Source: Mactra quadrangularis
Taxonomy: Eukaryota; Mollusca; Bivalvia; Venerida; Mactridae
Length of the DNA: 64,000 nt
Assembly (NCBI GenBank): GCA_025267735.1
Contig: CM046295.1
Location: 7,525,270 to 7,589,269 of the forward strand
Reading direction: 5' to 3'
Part shown: piece after piece, positions 46,918 to 58,563 of the stretch
How the letters are laid out: the number at the start of each line of letters is the position of its first letter
How positions within the stretch are numbered: the stretch's first letter is position 1
Program-made: the position numbers and the translations under genes
The notes under the pieces: generated by a model
What the model saw: only the letters and a program-made list of their open reading frames with translations
What the model was told of the DNA's origin: nothing
Databases searched by the model: none

Positions 46918-48363
46918 TATACATAATAGTATACGAGCACTTGTATATTTTAAAATATTTTCAGCTCAAAGCCAAGATTCGTGAGAAACATCCAGAGCGG
47001 ATATCGGAGTCAGATGAAAGTGGTGAGGATCAGGAAAATACCAGTAGCGAGCAGCCTAGAGAAGAGGAAACTCGGCCAAATCCCCTGCTATGTCCACTGC
47101 AAGTGGAGTCTCGGAACAAGACCCGTCTACCTCCAGTGCTGGTGCGGCTGTTAAGCGGAAGAAGAAGTCGAGCAAGGAGGACTCTTCAGCCTTGCTTCAA
47201 CGATTGCAAGACTGTATTCAGAAGTCAAGTCAGCTACAAGTAAAGCTGATAGAGCAGATGTCGGTGCCAACAACCCCAAAGGAAGCCGAGCGGCGCCAGT
47301 GGGCACAATGGTTCGGTACTGCTATAGTGGATATTGACGAATCCCTGTGGACAGAATTCCAAACGGAATCGCTTCAGCTGGTAAACTCCTTTATGACCCG
47401 TTCTAAACGTACCCAACAAGGTAATGTACAGACATCTTTGATGCAGTCATCCACACAGCAAGCTGACCAACAACGTACTGATTACGACACTGCGAGGCGG
47501 CTCGAGACGATGAACTACTCGTCGAATCCAGGAGGTTATGTGCCGATATGGCAACAGATATATCAGCCTCCTCCGCGCCCAGTGTATCCTACTCCACCTC
47601 CTTACGTGGGACGACCACATTCAGCACCATTGTCTACAACAGCAACAGCAGGGACTCATACTGCAACGGTTTCCAGTATGGACACTGTTTGTCCTGCATA
47701 TGGTGATGTCCAGGCGACACTTACCACGTGTACCAGTGGCCAGACGGATTCTCTCAGAGAACTTATGAACTACTCTGGTATTCCCTGCGCCGCCGTTGAC
47801 GAATCCTGTGAAAGTGATATCGTTGATATTGCCTAAACATTTACCTACATACTGGAAATATTTTGGAACAGTTATGAGTTATCATTTGATGTTATTATTG
47901 AGAATTGAAATTGTCATTCGGTTTACATAGTTTTTTAAAGAAATTATTTGTAAACTGATCGCTGTTATGTATGAAGACAGCTTTTTAGTAATTACTGTTA
48001 ATTAACCCCGAGTTGTTAATTACATTGTGTTATTCGCTTATCGTACATATTTTTGGACACATAATCGTTGATAATTAAAACATAATTATTTTCATATTAC
48101 TTTCGCAATTAGTGTTCATTAAACGATAGAAGACTATAAACATTGGCACTTAAGAACATGTATGTTACTGAAAAAAGCTATAATCATGCTCATTTGCATT
48201 TGTTCAAATATTATGTGATTGACCTTTCAATTGACCTCCGTAGCTTTATTATATATGAATGTGGGTAATCGTCAGTAAATTTGTTGTATTGAAGCGATGG
48301 TTTCTGTTAAATAAAAAGGATTGAATAAAAAGAAAGTATAACATAACTATGCACAGTAAATGG

Positions 48364-48688
48364 AATTTTATCTTACCTCGTACAGAATACTCGTTTTTCA
48401 TTGGCCGAGAGCGGTCACGTGCTGACCATGTATTATCCCATATTAGGTCAGTAGATTCTAATATCCAGTCAGTAACAAAATTTATAAATGATAGCGCTGA
48501 CGAAACCTTATTTTTCTACTCAGATGGGGGTACTCGGTAAGATAAATTCGTTACACAGTCAGTTACTGACCGGATACGGTGTGATACCGGGTCAGTGAAT
48601 AAATATTGGGCTCGAGCTACGCTCTCACCCAATATTAATTTACTGACCCGGTATCACACCGTATCCGGTCAGTAACTGACTGTGTAAC
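48364..48688. mobile_element. Foldback MITE region with 60-bp-arm palindrome
   Basis: 48550-48688 is a palindrome whose arms begin gttacacagtcagttactga, with a ~17-nt loop. Immediately left, ttttatcttacctcgtac (48366) and its inverse ggtactcggtaagataaa (48530) bracket a second small unit. The 63-codon frame over the left unit is unsupported. Confidence 0.8.
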
Positions 48689-48913
48689 TAATAATATTCT
48701 CAAGTGTTTGGGGAACAGTATTACAAAACTTAGTTTATGACAAAATACAGATGTACTACATCAATTTATTACAAACAGACGGACGGTTACCAGATAGTTT
48801 CACGTTAGAAAAGAAGCGTACACAATTTCAATGGTTCATTACATGTTACCATCAACCCATACAGTGTTGTTTCTCTGACGAAGCAACAAAAGTCCCATTG
48901 TACTAAAGTAAGG

Positions 48914-50685
48914 TTATATCATACTATCTTGCCATGCAACTGATCCGACAGGAGAGTTAACGTAGTGTTTCAAGTACAGTCTCTGTTGTTTTGCGTTGAA
49001 GGTGTCAACATTCCCACCCCTTGGAATCATCAAACCATCCATGCGTAAACCCTCCCTCCAGGCTCCAGGAATGACTTAGTGGGCGTCATCCTCTTGATCA
49101 ATTTGCACGTTCTGATCGCCAAGATACCTAGACCTCATGATGTTGTGTATAGGCACACGCAAGCAAGAACTATCGTGTGTATGGTGTCTGGCTTTTAGGA
49201 CATGGCGGACAGTAAACATCTGAAGCGGTTGCCGAGTATGCCAAAGGAATTTTCCACCACTCTCCTAGCTCTTGACAGGCGGCAGTTAAATATGCGCTCA
49301 TCCTTCTCCAAGCCGCGTCTTGAAAATGGTATTATAAGCCAAGTTTTCATATAAGAGTAGTTGTACCTAATGTTACAGTTGCTTCCAAACCCAAGCACTA
49401 TTAAAGATCTATTAGTGTTTTTATAGCTTAACTTAACTTTCTTTTTTTCTGCATCTTTATTTTTTATTTGGAAAAAAAAAACATTTACCTGACAAAAACC
49501 TAGGACCTTGAATTATTTTTTTTTATTTCTGCTATAATAATTGTATATTTCTAAATCCCATCTTTGAAAATTGTTTTAACTTTGACTTGTTTGAAATTTT
49601 CAAGCTATACTACTGTTTATTAGCTTAAAAGTTTGTTGTATTTTATTCTAATCAGAGAAAATGCAGAAAAAATAGTTCACATCTTGAGAATGAAAACCTA
49701 CATTAGCTGTATTATTAAGATTTAGCAAATTAAATATTGATAACAAATTGTATAGTATAACAAATGTATGTTACTTGTCTTGTAATAATTTGCATGTTTA
49801 GATGGAAATATGCTTATTTGTAAATAAAGAAAATTACAAAAAAAAGTTTCCATAGCGAATGCATCATCTGCAACAATAAAATATTTAATTGGCTTGTCAT
49901 CATTTGGCAGGGGTGTTGCTTTTGGGATGCCAATTATCCCTTTTTCGATTGCCGATTTAAGGTCACTCTGGTTCCAGATTTGTGCGTCGGAACATCCTCC
50001 CTGCGCTCCAATAGTCACCCAAATAAACTTGTAGTCGGCGTCAGCCAGAGCCATCAATACAACGGAATGGTAGCCTTTGTAATTAAAGTATAATGATCCA
50101 CCGTTCTTTGGACATTTTATGGCCACATGTTTTCCATCAAGGGCACCGAGTGTGTGTGGAAACTGCCACTTGGTTGCGAATCGGTCCGCTATGGCCTGCC
50201 ACTCCTCAGGCTCAGTAGGTGTTTGTATAACATCATCAGCATACGCCGACACTATTGCCTCGCACACGTCTCGTGTAATTCCACTAACATTCGGAACTAC
50301 CTCGGATATTACTGCGTAACATACTTGATCGTCAGTTTACGGAATCACCCGGGCGGTTTTCCGAATGTTCCACTAATAGTATTGTGTGCAACGCGAAACC
50401 CATACATTAACGTCCGGTAACTGTCCCCTGTTGCTAAGTATCGTAGGGTAATTGCTATTTTCAGTCCTGGATTGATATTTTTCCTCAGCCAGTGGACATT
50501 CTTCGTAATCCTTGGTCCTAAAACATGAAGAAGTTCATTAAACATATCCGGACTGATTCTTAGAAAGTTCCTGTATGAAGCTGGATCCTCATCACAAAGC
50601 TCTGCCATAAGAGCTTCATACTGGCCATGAAGAGGTCTGCGCAGCATCCATTCCCTCGTCCACCATCTCTTAGGTCTTCGTTTAC
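48914..50685 (-). pseudogene. PIF/Harbinger DDE transposase, broken
   Basis: Nuclease that would excise and insert the element. From 50685: KRRPKRWWTREWMLRRPLHG, then the helix-rich N-terminal part (YRNFLRISPDMFNELLHVLG, ITLRYLATGDSYRTLMYGF) to about 50345. A ~70-nt disruption with stops follows, after which the frame resumes (VCEAIVSAYADDVIQTPTEP). The catalytic domain shows all three acids: first Asp in GALDGKH near 50140, second in FIVADDAFAM near 49870, and Glu in [14 protein letters not shown] near 49240. An intron of ~0.5 kb (about 49360-49855) separates the last two. The C-terminus (AWREGLRMDGL, KQQRLYLKHYVNSPVGS) ends at 48914 after one frameshift and one stop. A possible upstream exon with ATG at 51079 (MDHQQVVSAIMWLQ) does not phase cleanly. 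Confidence 0.9.
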
Positions 50686-51182
50686 CTATTTAAGTACATA
50701 ATGACTAAAGCAATCATCTATGTGATTATCACATAATTAACAAAAGTCGTTGTATATGAATTAAGAACTAGACCAAGTATTGTTTCATATGTTACTAAAT
50801 TATTCACACCATTGTGTACATAGATGGTGACAATAATTACAAAATAACATTCAGCTTCGAACAACAATAAGCATCATTAATTCAAATAACATTACGACAT
50901 TAATAACTTCACTTAAGCTATTAGGATATCTATATATAAATAGCTAAATAATATAATATACCTCAACGTATGTCTTCCAGAAGCACAGGTAATGCTTCCA
51001 CATATTCTGCAATAGGGCCTATCTATATCCAATTGCAGCCACATAATTGCGGATACGACTTGTTGATGGTCCATGTCAGATTGTGAAAATAATACCTGTG
51101 TTCGCAAATAGGTAGGGTCATCTAAAAACATTAATCATACGCATGTTTAAACATTTTCCATTTTGAATTTATTCGTAGCAAA

Positions 51183-51480
51183 CCGTACCGAACCGTACCA
51201 CTTTGTACTGAAACGTATCTCTCCGTAGTAGACTTAGCGAACCGTGTCTCTCCGTAGTTCATCGTAGGAAAACCGTGGATCTCCGTAGCATTCCGTGTCA
51301 AATCCTAGCTTATACGTAGTGCAACCGTACTAATACGTAGCTTATACGTAGCTTTCCGTGTCAAATCGTAGCAATCCGTGACAAGTGAGGGTATACGGAC
51401 AGCTACGAATTGATACGGATTTGCTACGGACATGAACGGAACAGTACGGTCTAATACGGACTAGTACGGATACGCTACGG
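51183..51480. repeat. Helically phased CCGT then ACGG arrays, right subterminal region
   Basis: ccgt or close variants start at 51183, 51193, 51213, 51223, 51242, 51252, 51263, 51273, 51283 and 51293 and continue to ~51380. After that the motif switches strand: acgg/acga at 51395, 51405, 51415, 51426, 51436, 51446, 51455, 51466 and 51477. Confidence 0.8.
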
Positions 51481-51876
51481 TTGATTTTTCCGTGACAAAT
51501 TTTGTGCATGCACAAAAATTGTCAAGGATCAATACGGATAGCTACGAATACCAACGGACTACTACGGTCGACTACGGTTTCGTTACGGAGAGCTGCGGAT
51601 CAGTACGGATATCCACGGAGCGACTCCGTAGCTCTTCTGTGGTCCTTTCCGTGAAAGTGTGACCAGGGCATTACTGAAATTCAAAATAAAACTGAAGTTC
51701 AATTAAACATTGGTTACAATGCATTTTGAACAGCAAGTTCTATGTTCGATTCTAATCCAAATTATGCAGTATTGCAACATCGTGCTGTAACGTTATCTGA
51801 ATTGCTTGGTTCTAGAAAAACAAGAATAATACCCAATCATCATCCTTTTTGTCACAACTGAGCAAAAATATCAGGT

Positions 51877-52121
51877 GCGGATCCAGGATTTTTTTAGGGG
51901 GTCCGAACTTTTCTAGGAGGGGGTCCGAACTTAAACATTTTACAGAAAAATGCAACATATTAATAATTATAACTACATAACCATTAAATCCATGTTAAGC
52001 ACCGAGAAAATTTGCTTCAAGCTTCTTAAAAATGACTTACAGTCAAGAAATACACCAATGAACAGGTATATTTTCCAAATTCTAGGGGGTCCGGACCCCC
52101 TGACCTACCCGCTGGATCCGC
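51877..52121. mobile_element. gcggatccag MITE, complete copy
   Basis: The ends gcggatccag and ctggatccgc are perfect inverse repeats. The subterminal G/C runs (agggggtccgaac...gggggtccggacccc) and the central words ttaagcaccgaga and gtcaagaaatacac are shared with 13615-13905 and 63585-63862. Confidence 0.85.
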
Positions 52122-52449
52122 CCATGAATAACTTGAAACATTTGGAAGATAGGAGTCTGATACTATAAGTATATTAATTGGTGTTTCATATAAAGGGAGT
52201 TTAGGTAAAATGTCTCGCTCATGTACTGCTTATTGTGGAAAGGGGGTTATAACACATCTGAACAAACTTCTTCTTAATACAGTTCTCCTTCACTATTGAA
52301 GATTTTGTGCCGGCGCCTAATTTAGCAATCAAAGGTGTATATTACAAACAGAGATATAACTCTCGGTGGTATTAAAATAACATAATAATTAATATATACA
52401 AGTGCATTTTTAATCTATTTTACAAAGTAAATGTTATCTACTGCTGAAA

Positions 52450-52620
52450 AATGGGGACAAGGACAGAAACAGGGATCGTAGCTTTAAGGCGTCCACTGTT
52501 ACTGCCTCATGGGCACTCAATGGCAGGAGGTTCCATTGTGCAACAGATCTTCGGTAAAAAGAGTTCTTGTATGAGTGTCTTTAACTGTATAAATGAGTTT
52601 GTATGTATAGGGATTGTTAG
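52450..52620 (-). pseudogene. LINE C-terminal fragment
   Basis: The minus frame reads RHSYKNSFYRRSVAQWNLLP followed by LSAHEAVTVDALKLRS. It matches the (Y)xxSFFPRTIxxWNxLP...TLxAFKxxL end of CR1/Jockey-type reverse transcriptases. A stop precedes it and nothing upstream is recognisable. Confidence 0.6.
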
Positions 52621-52639
52621 ATCACCCAGTGAATCTTAA

Positions 52640-53344
52640 CATACTGGTATGGCTCTATACAAGTTCAGCAATATTTCTTGTTTGAGAGAATAAAATAACA
52701 CCATGGAAGATGATTCTTTGTTAACAATGACTGCACACTAGGTCTAGTTGTTCAATTAGTTGGATCTTCAGGTTCATGTACAACAAAACCAGTGGACAAC
52801 TTAACCCGAAGTATGGGAACTCAGTCCGCATATAGAGACAACTCAATCAAGGGTTTGCTCACTCCATATCAAATATAATAGAGTAAAATACAATTGCTGT
52901 TTGGTTTATTGAGTTTTTTCTATACACTTTTTACACACAATGACGGACTGTACTCAAAAGAGTCACAAGTATCAATGGATAACTTTTGTTAAATGAATTT
53001 ACGACGAATACAGACTAATTTATATTTGACTAATTAAACAAACAAGCTTCCAAAAACATTTACAGACAACAATAGAAAAGATTTTGTCTACGAAATTTTG
53101 CAAATATTGAAAACCAGATGTTAACACTTTATATACACTTTTAATTACAGATTTTACAAGGTCGAACATGGTCTTAAAACTATTTAGATATACTTCGTGG
53201 TAAACATTTATCAATGATTTTTGTGCGAAATAAATCTCCGAAGTGACTTTAAGGAGAATTTACATTTTTTTGAAACTGGGAAAATCCCACATGATGATTC
53301 AAGTATCGACATATAAAATAATACTCCCTGAATTTTTTGCAGTG
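52640..53344. other. AT-rich, no gene seen
   Basis: No exon or repeat recognised. Confidence 0.35.
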
Positions 53345-53625
53345 TTTAAACACCGTAGCAACACATTGTATAGGTCATATAATGGCGGTCAGTTAACCTA
53401 CTCACTCCTCATAGAAAGGATGAATCTCTGAATTTAGCTGATAACAACTACTGAGCGCATACTTTCGTCAATGACTGACAACTGCCCTACATAATTAAAA
53501 AATCATTGGTAGGAGGGAGAATGGGAGTGGAAATAATTCATGACCAAGCACCAAGAAAGTATGCCCTGCCCGGGAATCGAACCCACAAACCCTCAATCAG
53601 TAGACTAAGGTGCTACTAAAAAAAA
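53345..53625 (-). mobile_element. SINE family V, copy 4 (near full length)
   Basis: Minus strand: B box gtgggttcgattcccggg near 53580, body attctccctcctaccaatg, ttgtcagtcattgacg and the 3' part ggttaactgaccgccatta. Confidence 0.8.
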
Positions 53626-54950
53626 CAATCTCAGACTACAACCATTGCCAAAAGAGCACGTCATGAATAAAATACTGGTATATTTTTATCATTAAAAACG
53701 TATAAAATTATATCATTATCAATATAAATATGATTTTTACTTGTAAATTATTTTAACCTGTGCATAGTTTAAAAAATGGCGTAAATAAAACCTATAGTGG
53801 GGATATCTGTTCAGTCTTTGTATAAAGTTATGAGCCACCACCTGATGAGACTCACTGAGGAGTCGAAATAGGTTTAATTTTCGTTAATACACTAATTATC
53901 TCAACATTCTTCACAGACTGATTCTTAAGTGAAGTGCATAAAAAGCATGATCTTGACGCACTGTACACATTATATCATTTTAACCACTCGATCGTTTCTT
54001 GTCGATAATTCCCAATCTATGACTTCTTGACGGTATAATCGCAATCAACGCGTAATAGCCTCTATCATTATTATATATGTATTTACAATGATTAAAATTT
54101 ATTTAGTAAAAATATAGTATAATTTTATAAATATTTACCTATTACAAAGTAACTTTAGAATAATTATCTTATAATCAATAGTGACTTATCTTACCTACTT
54201 TTCTTGTCGGTAATTATGGAGACCCGCATTTTTTTTAAGAAATCGAAATATTTTACTAAGTGTTTTATGAAGTAGATCTACTACCGGTATTCAATGTAAT
54301 ATACTTAACCAGTCCTACACATAAGCGACAACACCTCTGAAATTCTGTAGAAAATGATAACGGTACACCAATTTGCCACACTCTTGGGTTTGTTATCATT
54401 AACTCGAGTTAGAGCCTTTATCTGTCAAGGCACGTTAGGCTACAGATTGTTATCTTACAGATGGTTTAATTTATGGTCAATGAGAATCTCTAGCTCTGGT
54501 CAGTTTTCATGTTTTCAGTTTGAATGAAATTCAGTGAGAAAGTTAGTTCTGGCTCTCTGTACAATCAATGAGAGAATTTAAAGAAATAATTTACATAATT
54601 ATAATGTACGTAATTCAAACATCTAAATAAGAACAAAGAGTTCATAATTAATTAGATTATGTTTTAAGAAATAAATTATTATATCGTTCAAATATCAAAT
54701 TGATAACAGAAATGTCAACCAAAGACATGGCATAAGAACACATTGTACAGGCCCATGGAAATCTTATATAAGAAGAGGGATGTTGGGGAAACATGGTAAG
54801 TATTTGACCCTGACTCTTTTAACAATAGCTCGCATCAACAGTCAAGGTCATCAGCTTGACTTGAATCCAAGAATATCTATCTGGAGACATGTAATTATTA
54901 CAACATTGTATAATGCCTAATAATTGAATATGATGAATAACTTGTGCAAT
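53626..54950. other. AT-rich, no gene seen
   Basis: No exon or repeat recognised. Confidence 0.35.
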
Positions 54951-54957
54951 AATAATC

Positions 54958-55045
54958 AGTTTGATGAGCTCAGTTGGTAGAGTGTCTGACTTGCAAGTAG
55001 GAGGACGCAAGTTTGATACACTCTGGGCCTGCATTTTGTCATAAG
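54958..55045 (+). mobile_element. tRNA-derived SINE head
   Basis: gatgagctcagttggtagag (A box) and gcaagtttgatacactc (degenerate B box), ending ctgggcctgca. The stems do not pair as a tRNA. Confidence 0.55.
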
Positions 55046-55840
55046 CCAAACATTTAGCATTCTGTTAAGTGTTATTGAAGAAATAGATTCAATTTTAGGC
55101 TTGAACATTTTTATGAAATAGATCATAATCATAAAACAGCAATGAAACAGACATTAGCAGGGTCTTCCTGTTAATATGTATGTGTTACATATGAGTTAAA
55201 AGGTACATGACAATTATTTTATGAAATCTGGAACCGTCTACAATTTCAAAAGGGTGTTCGGTTCCTAATTACATAAATCTAGTCTTTTTTCTGACAGGAT
55301 TGAACAAGGATGCTCTGTATAGTATACAGTAGCTGCGTTGGTCAAAAGGTAGATATGCCTTCATGGACATTTTCTTGCTTTTTAAGCCAATATGAAATAT
55401 TAGTAGGATATGGTAGGCAGCCTAGACGGCTTAGATTTTTTTAAAAAAAATTACGATACAACATCATCAATAGATTTCAATTAATTAGTAAATTTTGGTA
55501 GTCCTCAAAAAAAGTAGATAAGACCCTCTTGGAAAAAGGGACCTCCTTCAGAATACCTGTTTTTTAATTAAATTCAAAAACAATTTGTTCTTCAATCATG
55601 AAATAACTTAATAGGGTCTTTATTAATTAAATAAGTGGATTAAGTAGGCACTTTTTAGAGCCCAATCGGTTTCTTTAAAAACACATATTTCTTATTTCAT
55701 GCTGTGGTTTAAGTTCGTTTGATTTGACAACGAACTACTGTTAATTTAGTTAGGCGTAGCTGGAAAATGTGCGGTTTCTATACATATAAGGCTATGATTT
55801 TGGTCACGATTTTGATACACAGTGTAGCTCTAGTAGGAGC
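55046..55840. other. No gene seen
   Basis: AT-rich; nothing recognised. Confidence 0.35.
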
Positions 55841-55842
55841 AG

Positions 55843-55995
55843 TAGTCCAGTGGTAGGACGCGTTCTTAAGGATCAAGAGGTCCCGGGATCGAATCTCTCT
55901 AGGGACCCTGCTAATTAACTGAGCAAAAATCTACCTGCAATTGCTTCCACCCAAGTGTAAATGAGTACCTGCAAGGATGGTATAATTGCATTGTG
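55843..55995 (+). mobile_element. tRNA-derived SINE, family X
   Basis: A box agtagtccagtggtaggac and B box gggatcgaatctctc, followed by a ~90-bp body that stops where the LINE fragment begins. Confidence 0.6.
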
Positions 55996-56530
55996 CCAAT
56001 TTGTCGCTTGAAAATAACACGCTTGCATTCCTAAGTAGAAACATCACCAGCTGCCCACCAGATGTAAAGGTACAATGCTACAAGACGCTGGCCCGACCAA
56101 ACACGGAGTATGCCGCAGCAATCTGGGACCCCACACCAGTGAAAACATCAACAAATTGGAAGCGGTCCAGAGGCGGGCAGCACGAATAGTCACTGGGGAC
56201 TACCACAGGACAAATAGTGCCTGCCAAATGATCACATCACTTGGATGGCCATCACTACAACAGCGCAGAGCAGATGCCAAGCTTGTGCTTATGTACCGAA
56301 CCATCCACAACTTGGTCGAGATTCCATGCTCTGCCTACTACCACCCTGATGTTATATCCACCAGAGGACCAACTATTCGGTACCTGTTACCATTCTGCCG
56401 CTCTGACACATACCGGCATTCCTTCATCCCGTCATCGATCCGGCTGTGGAATGGACTGCCCAAAGTCATAGCCCGATCCCCCCACCTTGGACAGCTTCAA
56501 GGCGGGACTGGGCTCTCTCCACTAGATGCA
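55996..56530 (+). pseudogene. Jockey/CR1-type reverse transcriptase C-terminus
   Basis: Starts in NNTLAFLSRNITSCPPDVK, then CYKTLARPNTEYAAAIWDP. After a frameshift near 56130 it continues NKLEAVQRRAARIVTGDYHR, LGWPSLQQRRADAKLVLMYR, then SDTYRHSFIPSSIRLWNGLP. This is the thumb and tail of Jockey/CR1-like polyproteins (the KLExVQRRAARxV and FFPxxIRxWNxLP blocks are diagnostic). 5' truncation and one frameshift make it inactive. The 3' tail probably runs to about 56720. Confidence 0.9.
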
Positions 56531-56720
56531 CTACAATGTTTTTATCTACTTTTATCCCGGCACAGTTTTTGGGCCTCACAGTCACTTTGTATATAGTCGC
56601 CAGTGTGTAGATGCTCCAGAGAGGGCCCTGCACTTGTATAGGAAGAATAAGGTCAAGTTTATGTAGGCCCTTGCTGAACTTTAAGCCAATTATCATATTC
56701 AATGGACTGTAAAATAACAC

Positions 56721-57011
56721 CTGATTGTTAAATCATAAAATTTATTCAGCAAATTGTAGTATGGGCATTAGGGTGGAATTGATAAAAAGTAAATAACATT
56801 CTCCTGTTGATTCATTTTAAACTCACAGCATAATTTTAGACAACATTTTTAAAGTCACATTCATGAAGTCAATTATTATAAATATAAATGGTAAATGATA
56901 GTGATTAAATAATAAAGGAACAATAATAATTATAATATTCCATTTTTATTTAAATCTTAAGTTAATTGATTCAATTAATGTTATTCTACAAAGTTTTTCT
57001 GACTTGATATG
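56721..57011. other. AT-rich, no gene seen
   Basis: Nothing recognised. Confidence 0.35.
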
Positions 57012-57149
57012 TATGGTGGCATATTTCTGCCACCAGATAACCACGTAACTTACTAGATAATTATCTGGTTAACTAGTTACGTAACTAGTTAACCAGATAA
57101 TTATCTAGTAAGTTATGTGGTTATCTGGTGGCAGAAATATGCCACCATA
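57012..57149. repeat. 138-bp palindrome, 69-bp arms, no spacer
   Basis: Centred on 57080/57081 (agttac|gtaact). The arms start tatggtggcatatttctgcc and differ at one base. A related half-copy is at 58266-58341. Confidence 0.95.
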
Positions 57150-58265
57150 GCATTCAATATGATGACTTTTGAGTTAAGGCTTGGACCAATTTTCTGGATG
57201 TAAAATATAAAATAAGCAAAATATAAATAAAGAATAAATAATGATTAGTATTTCATTTGACTTTAGATCCATTTTTATGATATGTATAGCTTATTGTTTT
57301 TTTACATTATTACTGGTATAAATGAATAAAATGTGGTTATTGATTTAAAAATGTTTCATGCACAATCATTAGATCAGTAAACATAAGTGTGTGGGTTGTA
57401 TATAAACTAGAAAACACTGTATTATATGTTTGACAATACATATATTGCCATACATATCACAGATTCCAATGAAATATGGCAGTATGATTTTTCTCACCAA
57501 CTTAAACATGGTAAACAGACAGGCAGCAATTAAAAAGCTCAATTTAAGGTACAAGCCCATTTTTCCAGGTACATGTAGTAATGTACACTATAAATCTATT
57601 CATTTCATGATTCATATATAAATTTTTGGACCTTATATCTTCGACAAATCAATCTATTTTAAATAAGTTAGGAACATACATTTTCAAAAGTTTTGAAAGA
57701 AGAGATAATTTATATTATTCCAATTAGATTTCTCCACCTCATTTATAAATATGCTTTTTAATAACTTTAACGTAGACACTTACTATCACTCGAATATATA
57801 CCATTATGTAAGACATTGATACATGTACTTTTTTATTTACTACTTAATCTTACTCACCGGAATGTATAATATTGATATGATATAGATATATTTTCACATT
57901 ATATGCATTTTGAAATGTATTACATGTATAATTACATTGTTTTGTAATTTCTGCATTTTATGTATCTATATGTATTTATGCTTGTAGATTCATAGGCCAA
58001 TGTCCTAATATCTTGAAATAAACTATCTATATGAACAAACCTTCTATGTCCTGAAGGAATATCTTCCATCCATAAACTGTTTTTTCCTCTGCCCTATACA
58101 GGTTTGATCCCTCTTCTTATCTTATAAATTCGTACAATACATCAAAGTCAACTTTTCTTGTAATCCTGTTCGGTTTTTGACACAACATTGGTTTTAACAG
58201 GTCTTTATTTGTTTTTACCAATGCCCAGGCTTCCAACGCTTCCATTCCCTGGATGAACTGATTGA
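57150..58265. other. AT-rich, no gene seen
   Basis: Short frames at 57369-57621 on both strands lack support. Confidence 0.35.
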
Positions 58266-58341
58266 TAGTTACGTAACTAGTTAACCACTTAATTAACTAG
58301 TTAGGTTATGTGGTTAACTGGTGGCAGAAATATGTCACCAT
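58266..58341. repeat. Half-copy of the 57012-57149 palindrome
   Basis: agttacgtaactagttaacc, then gttatgtggttaactggtgg and cagaaatatgtcacca follow the right arm, with a small internal change. Confidence 0.75.
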
Positions 58342-58563
58342 TGATATGCTATACATACATATTAACACTAAAGCGTTATAAACAATACCACATGTGTTTA
58401 TTTAGATACTAGGCTTATCAGATTGAAATGACAGATTAATAGTTCACCCGCTGATAAATTGGCTCAGATAATGGTCAGATAATGTTTCCTTAATGGTTCT
58501 GGACATAACGGTACCACCTTCCTCAGATCGGATGAGATTCTCTTCGTTATGTGTAGGACTGTA

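Larger units (their letters stand above)
44327..47836 (+). pseudogene. Harbinger MADF-domain DNA-binding protein, four exons, broken
   Basis: Accessory protein of PIF/Harbinger elements that binds the transposon ends and helps bring the transposase to the nucleus (family knowledge). Exon 1 (44327-44504) reads PPKKKGSRRAISIPPPEKE, but ATC stands where ATG is expected. It then shifts frame to LVLTLEQQDRVIEWY and meets TAA just before the donor. Exon 2 (44841-44943) continues the MADF domain (ANELLYDKGRVEYKLTDK, stop, then MWKVKAEELGV). Exon 3 (45284-45453) ends it (WVDGVRTQYGKL, DRDNWILGKLAFLAKHI). Exon 4 (46965-47836) starts LKAKIREKHPERISESDESG, has a one-base frameshift near 47085, then an open 248-codon stretch with a coiled-coil-like region (LLQRLQDCIQKSSQLQVKL) and a Pro/Tyr-rich tail. 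Splice phases all agree. Confidence 0.85.
43925..51670. mobile_element. PIF/Harbinger transposon, near-complete 7.7 kb, decayed
   Basis: The ends tgccctggtcacactttcac match over 46 bp with one mismatch and are flanked by the 3-bp duplication TTA (43922-43924 and 51671-51673), as expected for PIF/Harbinger. The element carries the two standard genes: a MADF-type DNA-binding protein on the plus strand (44327-47836) and a DDE transposase on the minus strand (48914-50685), transcribed toward each other. Subterminal regions hold dense ACGG/CCGT arrays. Three smaller elements have inserted inside (45043-45213, 46413-46917, 48364-48688). Both genes contain disabling changes, so this copy looks inactive. 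Confidence 0.9.

Noticed and set aside
47090..47836. 248-codon frame as a host gene
   Set aside because: It is the last exon of the Harbinger MADF gene, shown by matching upstream exons and its position within the element.
58030..58095. Possible minus-strand exon (YGWKIFLQDIE) between aaaacag and gtttgttc
   Set aside because: Very short, donor poor and no companion exon; chance is likely.
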